Shown here: piece by piece, positions 25,558 to 33,834 of the stretch
Layout of the letters: the number at the start of each line of letters is the position of its first letter
How positions within the stretch are numbered: position 1 is the stretch's first letter
NCBI GenBank assembly: GCA_021234155.1
Contig: JAJEKV010000014.1
Span: forward strand, 4,541,563-4,605,562
Length of the DNA: 64,000 nt
Direction: 5' to 3'
Origin: Isoetes taiwanensis
Lineage: Eukaryota > Streptophyta > Lycopodiopsida > Isoetales > Isoetaceae
Made by a program: the position numbers and the translations under genes
Notes under the pieces: model-generated
The model's input: only the letters and a program-made list of their open reading frames with translations
What the model was told of the DNA's origin: nothing
Databases searched by the model: none

Positions 25558-26395
25558 ATTAATACCGTACTTAACATATTAATACGTACAGTACGTATGT
25601 TACGTACTTTAAAAAAAAAAAGAAAAAACATCCAAATGACTAATAGAATTGATAAAATTATACATTAGGAAAAATACATTATTATATATTATAGATAGAA
25701 TGGGAGTAAAAAACACATTAGGAGACTTTAGACATTAGGGAAATTATGGAATTATAGTTTTAAAAAACAAAAAAATCAATCTTCTTGCAAATAAAAAAGC
25801 CAAAACCTCTGTGTTTTTCCCCTCTTTCTTCTTACCCTAGCCGCCGAATCGAAATGGAGATGGAGATGCAGACCCAGCTTTCTCCTTGTTTTGTCATGGC
25901 AGGAGGCAGACCTTCTCCTTAATACTTCAGTAGCTTGCATTCATGCCAGAATAGAAATACAGAGGCCAGTGGCGGTTAGCTTCAGATGCAGCAAATGAGC
26001 AACAATTACTTAAATTTATTTGTCTGTGGGTGTAGATTGCAAACTAGAATATATAACTCTTAAATAGACATATTTTGGATTGAAAACTTTGAGAAATACT
26101 TAATCTTCTAGAGTAATATATTCTGGTTCATTATTTAAAACTTGAAGTTCTTCGTACTAGTTGTTATTACAACTATTTCAACCGCAATACAAGAAATCAT
26201 AGTTCTAAAAAATTACAGGAAGTACTTAACGTACTGTACGTAAAGTACGTATTTTATGTATTTAATAAGTATTTTATAATTCCAAAAAATGTATTTAAAG
26301 TACTTTTTAAATGAGAGGTATGCATACGGTATTAATATGTTAAGTACGTATAATACCCGTACTGTACTAAACGTACCTGATACACTGCAACATGG
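25558..26395. mobile_element. GTAC-rich inverted-repeat element
   Basis: The left flank (about 25558-25612: TATTAATACCGTACTTAACAT and repeated TACGTAC) is inverted on the right (about 26222-26380: ACGGTATTAATATGTTAAG and GTACGTA motifs). The ~600 bp between is AT-rich and non-coding, except for a stretch near 25826-25921 that looks like a plant 5' UTR and start (CCCTAGCCGCCG, then ATGGAGATGGAGATGCAG). The structure suggests a foldback or MITE-like transposon, perhaps carrying a captured gene fragment. The termini are not sharply defined. Confidence 0.5.
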
Positions 26396-26681
26396 CAACT
26401 AAAAAGAAGATTCTTTGCAAATGAGGATACTACGCTTGATAACTTCATGTGTTTGTTGCACAAAGCCCCAAAAAATGAATTACTATGATTTTTTATGTCA
26501 GGATAAGTAGCAGAAATGTCAAATCACATCATGCCCAAAAACAACTATAACCAAACTAAGTAGTCTAAGGAATCCCATAGTTTGTCTCAATAAATTCAGA
26601 CTCCAAGATAACCAGAAGAAGGTGCACTATCCATTAAATGGCAAGTAATCACAAACAATACATACCACTTTAGTGTCCTTC

Positions 26682-27107
26682 TGTCACATTTAAGGGTCTA
26701 GACGAGACTCGAACCCACTACCTCTGGAGTGGTAGCTGTGCAGCCTAGCCGAAAAGGCCACGATGATTTGGATAAAACCAAATCACACGCTCCAAACCTG
26801 ATAGTTAATCGTCACACTATCCTCCCCTCAAGGCCCCCCCTCCTTGAAGGCTTGCAACCGGGGGAATTGGGGGCGGACTGTGCAAGGGACTGAACACCGA
26901 GGAGTGTGACGACAACCATCTGGACCCCTAACCCTATAACGGGTTGCCCACACCACTAGGGCATGAGTTATCCAAATCATACTGTCACATTTAAGGGTCT
27001 GGACGGGACTCGAACCCACTACCTCTGGAGTGGTAGCTGTGCAGCCTAACCGAAAAGGCCACGATGATTTGGATGAAACCAAATCACACGCTCCAGACCT
27101 GATAGTT
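26682..27107 (-). mobile_element. TRIM retroelement with tRNA-like boxes in the LTR, left unit
   Basis: On the - strand this is a 5' LTR (27107-26983, 10 bp short at its start), a 166-bp interior (26982-26817) and a 3' LTR (26816-26682, 135 bp). The complete LTR begins TGTGACGATT and ends AAATGTGACA. The interior ends with the polypurine tract GAGGGGAGGAT. Two bases (GT) after the 5' LTR comes ATGATTTGGAT (26980-26970), the exact complement of ATCCAAATCAT inside the LTR (27074-27064). Immediately downstream of that site the LTR carries TGGCCTTTTCGG (A-box-like) and GGGTTCGAGTCCC (B box) in sense orientation. There is no coding capacity. The left outer boundary is flanked by CCTTC (26677-26681). 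Confidence 0.85.
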
Positions 27108-27956
27108 GAACCTACGCAAGAACAAGGAAAATACGTGGAAAATACGTAAGAAATACAGAAGAAATACGCCAAGATCGGCAAAGAATCTGATATATAAACA
27201 GGAATCAAGAGTACAATGGCCCGAAGACAAGCAGGAACATGAGACAGATGCCTAGAAGGCTCAAGACTGGCGGATCAGAACATGGAACAGCAAGGACGGA
27301 GTCAGGGGCCCACGATACTGCACGGATCGAAGTCGATGTTGGTGTAGAGACCTGATCTGCAGATGAACTGGAACTAGAGCTAGAACCAAAGAAATCGAAA
27401 ATGATCTAGTACGCCAATCAATCATGGGTTATGTAGCTCGAGCCGTAGGCGGACCCAAGACTATTGGCGCATGAGGGCTAGTAATGAGATTGAAGGAAAT
27501 AGTACAAGAAACTCCCTCGAACAAAACCCGAAGAGGCGCAAAGATATTCTCGCGGATCGCACCCGTGGAGATCTCCGGCCCATCAATCACTTCGACGTAA
27601 GGGGATGCTCAACCTTGCTTCTAGGGATGGCGCGTGCTTATCGGGCGGCTAACGCACTATCCATAAAACAAGCATTTGCACCACAATCAAGTTGCGCCAA
27701 CACTTGCAATTCTCCAACTTCTGATTTCAATGATATAGGGATGAAGAATGCCTTGCTGACCTTATCTGATGGAATAAACATGTCAGGAAATGTGGAAGGA
27801 GTCTGAGAAAAGGCGGCCAGCCGACGAGAGACTCCTACTACTCGGACCGGCCCCTGAAGATTTTCGACTGATTTAGGCGCTTCACAGGGCATCCACGAGC
27901 GATATGGCCAGCTCCTCCACAGTAGAGGCAAAGATTAGCCTCTCTCCGACGCTGCT
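27108..27956 (-). pseudogene. Inverted chromovirus gag-protease piece fused to LTR sequence
   Basis: On the - strand this reads a zinc knuckle (CLYCGGAGHIARGC), a protease-like segment (LAQLDCGANACFMD) and part of the linker. At about 27283 it jumps into the R-U5 part of the chromovirus LTR and stops at the TRIM boundary. It is the inverted counterpart of the + strand segment at about 32470-33090. The zinc knuckle has all four CCHC ligands, unlike the + copy, where the second Cys is replaced by Arg. The jump site shares CGCC between the linker (GATCCGCC) and the LTR (CAACGCC), which fits reverse-transcriptase template switching. At 27957 it meets the reverse transcriptase head to head. Confidence 0.7.
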
Positions 27957-28850
27957 TCTCGGTATCCGCTTCCTCTGATCCCAGAGTTGTTGGAACGACT
28001 CCAAGGTGCGCACTATTTTACGAAGATTGATCTTCGGGGTGCCTATAATCTTATTCGGATCGGGGAGAGTGATGATTGGAAAACAACCTTTCGTACTTGG
28101 TATGGCCATTTTGAGTACATAGTTATGTCGTTTGGACTTACCAATGCTCCGGCAGTATTCCAGCATATGGCCAATGATGTTTTTCGAGAGTTCTTAGACA
28201 CTTTTGTTATCATCTATTTGGATGATATCCTTATTTATTCTAAGACTCTCGAAGAACATGAAAGACATGTTCGACAGGTCCTTCAAAAGCTTCGTAAGCA
28301 TGGATTATATGCCAAACTTGAGAAGTGCCAGTTCGAACAGGATAATGTGGAGTTCCTTGGCTATCGCATCACACCACATGGAGTTTCTATGGATCCTGAA
28401 AAGGTCAAAGATCGTTTCGAGTGGCAAACACCTTCATCCGCTCGAGATGTTCGTGTTTTCTTGGGTTTGCCAATTTCTATCGGCGCTTCATCCGGATTAT
28501 TCGGAGATTGCTCTTTCTTTGACACGCCTCCGCCAAGGACGTGCCATTCGAATGGACCGTGGAAGGAATCCGCTTTTGTTACCCCGGCATGCTTTCACCA
28601 TCGCGCCAGCTTCTTGCTCATGCGCATCCTTTGCGCCCATATGTTGTTGAAGCGGATGCTTCGATTTTGGCGCTTTGGTGGGATCCTCATCACGAGGGGG
28701 GGATGACCATGAATTGCATCCAATCGCCTATCATTCACGAAAAAGTTCAGTCACTTGAAATCAACTATCCCATTTATGACAAGGAGTTGTTGGCGATAGT
28801 GGATTCTTTTCGAGGAGTGGAGACGCTTCCTGGAGGGATCTCCTTATAAG
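27957..28850 (+). pseudogene. Ty3/gypsy chromovirus reverse transcriptase and RNase H
   Basis: The reverse transcriptase begins with YPLPLIPELLERLQGA and continues through FTKIDLRGAYNLIRI, MSFGLTNAPAVFQ and the catalytic box IIYLDDILIYS, then the thumb with EKCQFEQDNVEFLGY. The frame then shifts near 28450. The RNase H part follows in another frame, with VEADAS (catalytic Asp) and NYPIYDKELLAIV (catalytic Glu). The palm motifs are intact, but the N-terminal gag-protease part lies elsewhere in the wrong orientation and the frame is broken, so it cannot make a polyprotein. Domain order is that of Metaviridae. Confidence 0.9.
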
Positions 28851-29279
28851 GTCACATCTACACGATCGCCGAAATCTCGAATATTTTCACCGCCGAAAGT
28901 GCTCAACCATCGCCAGGGCGGCATACTCAAGTATTATCCCGGTGGATCCCTCCAAGAAAAGCCCGATGCCTTGTCTCGACGCCCCTACCTTGAGCCCAAA
29001 CTAGGTGATCCCCGCATATGATCAAGAATCACAGTTATTTTAGGGCCTGATCGGTTCCAGCTTTTATGGCTCTCACTTTGTTCGAGAGGCCTCATGATAC
29101 GCCTTTTGTTGAGTGCTCGAGCATCTCTCGCCCCCGATCCATTGGCTCAAGATGTATTCTCCCACCTTGGCGCCGCATCATCCTCTCGCCAGATGGGATC
29201 GACTATGATCGCTTTTGAGGTTCGAGATGGAATCCCTCGCCCGTGATGGGCTTCTATATGTGCCGATGGTGCTTCTAGG

Positions 29280-30612
29280 CTTCGTGTTCTTCAGGGCTTG
29301 CCATGATTCACCTCTGGGCCTGACACTTTGGAGTAGCCAAGACTCTTGAACTTATTAGTCGAGAGTATTGGTGGCCAGGTCTTCGCCGCCTCATTCCGAA
29401 GCTTTTATTCGATCCCGCGGACATCTGGCCGCCGAGCCAAGGTTCCAAGGCATCTTCCTCATGGCCTGCTTCAGCCTTTACCGCCTTCCGGCCGGTCCTT
29501 GGAAGAGTATTTCAGTGGATTTTATTGTCGAGCTTCCATCCTCCCAGGGCCATGACGCCATCCTTGTTGTTGTTGACCGTTTTCCCAAGATGGCACATTT
29601 CGTTCCTTGCAGCACTTCTATCTCTAGTGAAGCCACAACGGTTCTCTTGCTTCGAGAGGTGGTTCGACTCCATGGCTTACAAGATAACATTGTCAGTGAC
29701 CGCGGCCCTCAATTTGTTGCCAGTTTTTGGAAGCGTCTATTGCAACTCTTGCATGTGGAACATTCGCTCTCTTTTGGACATCATCCAGAGACCAATGGAC
29801 AGGTGGAGCGCACTAATCAAACCCTTGAGCAATATTTGCGATGCTTCATCAATTATCAGCAGGATAACTGGGTTGATTGGCTACCGCTGGCAGAATTTGC
29901 TTATAATACTTCTGTTCATGCCTCCACAGGCCAGACTCCGTTCTTTATTAATTTCGGCATGCATCCTCGGTGGTCTTTGATTGCTCCCGGATATGACTCC
30001 GGTCAATCCCAAAGGCGAGGACAGTTCGAAAGCTCCGCATGCTTCAAGATGATCTTCAGCACCATCTTCTCGTGCCCAAGCACGTTATCGCCATCATGCG
30101 GTCACGCGATCGCCGACGCTCCTCATTTTGCGTTGGTGATCTTGTTTGGCTCTTGCGTCGGGATTTGCCGACAGCTCGCCCTTGTAACAAGCTCGACTAC
30201 CGGCGCTTAGGTCCCTATCGGATCATTGAATGAATTGGTGATGCTGCTTTCCGTCTGGAGCTTCCGCCATCAGTCCGCTTCACCCAGTTTTTCATGTGTC
30301 TTTGTTAGAACCCTATATGGCTTAATCCATTTCCTGATCGAGTACCTCCACCTCCATCACCAGTCGAGATTGATGATCATGAGGAGTTCGAGGTTCGAGA
30401 GATTCTGGACTCCAAGTTTCTTCGTCGACGATTGTATTACTTCGTCGATTGGGAAGGTTACTCGCCAAGTGACAGAACCTGGGAGCCTACCGAGAATCTG
30501 ACTAATGCACCTGACAAAATTGCGAAGTTTCACCGACGTTACCCGCATAAGCCAAGTCTGAGTACTCCGGCCCCAGCTTCGAGGACTCGTCGCCATCGTA
30601 AGAGGGGGATGG
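29280..30612 (+). pseudogene. Chromovirus integrase with C-terminal chromodomain
   Basis: A decayed HHCC region (about 29300-29460) precedes the DDE core. The first Asp is in SVDFIVELPSS with VVVDRFPKMAHF, the second in DNIVSDRGPQF, and the Glu in HPETNGQVERTNQTLEQY; this part is open at 29368-30010. Frameshifts follow. About 30385-30555 encodes EEFEVREILDSK, LYYFVDWEGYSPSDRTWEP and a helix, a recognisable chromodomain whose aromatic residues (Y, W) are in place. A purine tract (AGAGGGGGATGG) leads straight into the LTR at 30613. In chromoviruses the chromodomain guides integration to particular chromatin. Confidence 0.88.
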
Positions 30613-31117
30613 TGTGACGACCATACGGATATTCGTATACTCCTATGTACAAAAGATGGTCGTCACACGGATGCAAAAGGGTAGTTGCACAAGACAGAGT
30701 TTGAACTCGCAACCTTCCAATTGCGAGTCACACACCCTTGCCAAGTGCGCTACCAATAGTTGTTGAAGACATTCCTTCACGTCTTCCTCATATGTGGGAC
30801 TATCTCCAGAAGGTTCTAGAATGTTCTAGAACCTAAATGCATGCGCGACACTTGGCGCGATCTCATCCATTGGAATGGCGCGATCCTGACCGTTGGTCTA
30901 GATATATAAGGAGGCACCTCCTTCTTGACAAACCATTCCGGTTCAACGCCAGTCTTAAGCCTTCTAGGCATCTGTCTCGTATTCCTGCTTGCCTTCGGGC
31001 TATTGTATTCTTGATTCCTGTTCATATATCAGATTCTTTGCCGATCTTGGCGTATTTCTTCTGTATTTCTTGCGTATTTTCCATGTATTTTCCTTGTTTT
31101 CGAGTAGGTTTATGACA
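30613..31117 (+). mobile_element. Chromovirus LTR 1 (3' LTR of the pol-bearing part)
   Basis: 505 bp from TGTGACGACC to TTTATGACA, preceded by the polypurine tract. It contains TATATAAG at 30903-30910 and, 32 nt after the TATA start, ATTCCGGTTCAA (30935-30946), the probable start of R. An antisense tRNA-like segment lies at about 30676-30760. Confidence 0.88.
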
Positions 31118-31122
31118 GTGGG
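31118..31122. other. LTR-LTR junction pentanucleotide GTGGG
   Basis: Five bases separate the CA end of LTR 1 from the TG start of LTR 2. GT equals the two bases that follow LTR 2 before its primer-binding site, and the Gs match the end of the polypurine tract before LTR 1. It could be a joint of unprocessed cDNA ends, or a target duplication shared by two adjacent insertions. Confidence 0.7.
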
Positions 31123-31630
31123 TGTGACGACCATACGGATATTCGTATTATACGAACATTATACTCCTATGTACAAAAGATGGCTGTCACACGGATGCAA
31201 AAGGGTAATTGCACAAGACAGGGTTTGAACTCGCAACCTTCCAGTTGCGAGTCACACACCATTGCCAAGTGCGCTACCAATAGTTGTTGAAGACATTCCT
31301 TCACGTCTTCCTCATATGTGGGACTATCTCCAGAAGGTTCTAGAATGTTCTAGAACCTAAATGCATGCGCGACACTTGGCGCGATCTCATCCATTGGAGT
31401 GGCGCGATCCTGACCGTTGGTCTAGATATATAAGGAGGCACCTCCTTCTTGACAAACCATTCCGGTTCAACGCCAGTCTTGAGCCTTCTAGGCATCTGTC
31501 TCGTATTCCTGCTTGCCTTCGGGCTATTGTATTCTTGATTCCTGTTCGTATATCAGTTTCTTTGCCGATCTTGGCGTATTTCTTCCGTATTTCTTGCGTA
31601 TTTTCCACGTTTTCGAGTAGGTTCATGACA
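31123..31630 (+). mobile_element. Chromovirus LTR 2 (5' LTR of the gag-bearing part)
   Basis: 508 bp from TGTGACGACC to TTCATGACA, close to LTR 1 with small indels. TATATAAGG begins at 31427 and ATTCCGGTTCAA lies at 31459-31470. Confidence 0.88.
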
Positions 31631-31632
31631 GT

Positions 31633-31644
31633 TTGAACCGGAAT
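31633..31644 (+). promoter_or_regulatory. Self-complementary primer-binding site
   Basis: TTGAACCGGAAT lies two bases (GT) after LTR 2. It is the exact reverse complement of ATTCCGGTTCAA, found 32 nt downstream of the TATA box in both LTRs. This is the arrangement of self-priming elements such as Tf1, where the 5' end of the RNA folds back as primer. Confidence 0.75.
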
Positions 31645-31679
31645 CCCTTACCGGTTCTTGTCTGCTCTGATCCTAAACA

Positions 31680-33330
31680 TTTTTTTACTCATAGTTGGTG
31701 ATTTTATATCTATTATTACAACAGGTCCAGCAGCTTGTTCAAGTATGTCAGCAGTTGCAGTTGGACAATAAAGAGCTTAAGGAACGTATTGCTTCACATG
31801 AATCTGCTTCTAGCTCGGGATTGAGGCTATCGAGCCTAAGATCACCGTCTGCCAGAGAAGTTTAACTCTACAAGACTCGGTCCCAAGCTCATGTTTTTTG
31901 AATCGATCGCTTGTGATTCAAATTCCCATCCTCATAGATATCCCACTCAAGAACAAGTGGGGCTGATTGGTTCTCTTCTCACGGGGCCGCTTCTAAGTTG
32001 GTTTGCTCCTTTATTGGAGAAAGGAGCCCCGTGAGTTGCAAGATTTTGCCGCTTTCACCTGCGAGACTTGAAGCATGCTTTGGAGACACCGATCGTCGGC
32101 CAAGACAAAGATCCACAAAACTTTGCAACTTAAGGCAAGGCTCTCGCCCGAAAGATATGCATCGAATTTTCACAAATTGCGATAGATAATCCTGATGATA
32201 TTGCACTTCGAGATTGTTTCCGGCGGGGTTACGAGAGGATGTCAAAGATATGTTGTTGTCTATGGAGGATCCCCGAGTTTGGAAGAAGCCATCGATTTGC
32301 GCTTCAATGTGATAATCGGCTCTTGAACGTAGACAAGAGAGACGTAGTCAAGTCTTTCCAGCTACACAAGCCTATAGCTACGCCTTTCCCCGCCTTATCT
32401 CAGAAATCTAGCGTATCCGACCTCGAGCCTATGCATTGATGTCGGGCAGTTCGAGGACCCTTATCTCCGCCGAAAGCGGCGTCGGAGAGAGGCTAATCTT
32501 TGCCTCTACCGTGGAGGAGCCGGCCATATCGCCGTGGATGCCCCCGCGAAAGCGCCTACATCGGGCGGAAAACTTCGTGGGCCGGGTCAGAGTAGTAGGA
32601 GTCTCTCGTCGGTCGGCCGCCTTTTCTCGAACTCCTTCCACATTTCCTCGACATGTTTATTCCATCGATAAGGTCGCAAGGCATTCTTCATCCCTATATC
32701 ATTGAAATCGGTTGAGAATTGCAAGTGTTGGCGCAACTTGATTGTGGTGCAACCGCTTGCTTTATGGATAGTGCGCTTGCCGGTAAGCACGCCATCCCTA
32801 GAAGCAAGGTTGAGCATCCCGCTTCGTCAAGTGATTGATGGATCGGAGATCTCCTGGTGCGATCCGCGATCGTACCGCTACGCCTCTTGTTTTGTTCGAG
32901 GGAGTTTCTTGTCGTATTTCCTTCAATCTCATTGCTAGCCCTCATGGTGATTGGCGTACTAGATCATTTCGATTTGCTGGTTCTAGCTCTAGTTCCAGTT
33001 CATCTGCAGATCAGGTCTCTACACCAACATCGACTTCGATCCGTGGCAAGATCGTGGGCCCCCGACTCCGGCCCTTCTTTGTTCCATGTTCTGATCCGCC
33101 TCTTGCCTCTGCTCCAGTTCATGCCCCAGATTCTGATCATGTTCTTGATGATGTCCCAGCTTCAGCTCTAGTTCCTGCTCTTGCTCCTGCTCCAGTTCTT
33201 GCTCCAACCCCTGTTTCTGCTCCAGTTCTTGATCCAGTTCCTGTTCCAGTTGCTCCTGCTCATGTTCATGTTCCTGCTCATGCTTTTGTGGAGGTTTCTT
33301 CATGCCCTCAGTTTCGTATCTCGAAGATTA
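31680..33330 (+). pseudogene. Chromovirus gag, protease and Ala-Pro-Val-rich linker
   Basis: After LTR 2 a Gln/Leu-rich coiled coil (VQQLVQVCQQLQLDNKEL) begins gag, which soon accumulates stops. Near 32490-32530 a zinc-knuckle region has lost the second Cys (CLYRGGAGH). A protease-like segment at about 32728-32775 reads LDCGATACFMD, with Cys where Ser or Thr normally follows the catalytic Asp. From 33000 to 33300 the frame is open and encodes a Ser-rich stretch followed by many Pro-Ala-Pro-Val repeats, resembling a gag-pol linker. It runs into TRIM sequence at 33331. Reverse transcriptase does not follow but lies upstream, so the element is circularly permuted. Confidence 0.75.
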
Positions 33331-33370
33331 GTGTGACGATTAACTATCAGGTCCGGAGCGTGTGATTTGG
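33331..33370 (+). mobile_element. Inverted TRIM LTR stub
   Basis: About 40 bp identical to the first part of the TRIM LTR (GTGTGACGATTAACTATCAG) in + orientation, opposite to the four other LTR copies. It joins chromovirus linker sequence to the right TRIM unit. Confidence 0.75.
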
Positions 33371-33384
33371 TATCCAAATCATAC

Positions 33385-33829
33385 TGTCACATTTAAGGGT
33401 CTGGACGGGACTCGAACCCACTACCTCTGGAGTGGTAGCCGTGCAGCCTAACCAAAAAGGCCACGATGATTTGGATGAAACCAAATCACACGCTCCAGAC
33501 CTGATAGTTAATCGTCACACTATCCTCCCCTCAAGGCCCCCCCTCCTTGAAGGCTTGCAATCGGGGGAATTGGGGGCGGACCGAACTCGATCTGCAAGGG
33601 ACTGAACACCGAGGAGTGTGATGACAACTATCTGGACCCCCAACCCTATTACGAGTTGCCCACACCACTAGGGCATGAGTTGTCCAAATCATACTGTCAC
33701 ATTTAAGGGTCTAAACGGGACTCGAACCCACTACCTCTGGAGTGGTAGCTGTGCAGCCTAACCGAAAAGGCCACGATGATTTGGATGAAACCAAATCACA
33801 CGCTCCAGACCTGATAGTTAATCGTCACA
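33385..33829 (-). mobile_element. TRIM retroelement, right unit
   Basis: On the - strand: 5' LTR 33829-33695 (135 bp), interior 33694-33520 (175 bp), 3' LTR 33519-33385 (135 bp). The primer-binding site lies two bases after the 5' LTR at 33692-33683 and pairs over 10 nt with 33786-33777 in the LTR. The polypurine tract precedes the 3' LTR. B box complement at about 33407-33419 and A-box complement at about 33446-33462 in the 3' LTR. The right end is followed by CCTTC, the duplicate of 26677-26681. Confidence 0.85.
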
Positions 33830-33834
33830 CCTTC

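Larger units (their letters stand above)
26677..33834. mobile_element. Composite retroelement block bounded by a 5-bp target-site duplication
   Basis: CCTTC at 26677-26681 and again at 33830-33834 immediately flank the outermost TRIM LTR ends (TGTCACA... on the left and ...CGTCACA on the right). Everything between appears to lie inside one ancestral TRIM insertion: TRIM unit, rearranged Ty3 chromovirus, TRIM unit. Both TRIM units have the same orientation, consistent with a tandem TRIM array (LTR-interior-LTR-interior-LTR) split by chromovirus DNA. Confidence 0.7.

Noticed and set aside
26990-27090. Possible functional tRNA gene
   Set aside because: A and B boxes are present, but no acceptor stem pairing or clear anticodon loop; it lies inside an LTR.
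30676-30760. Possible tRNA gene on the - strand
   Set aside because: tRNA-like arms are degenerate and occur identically in both LTRs, so it is part of the LTR.
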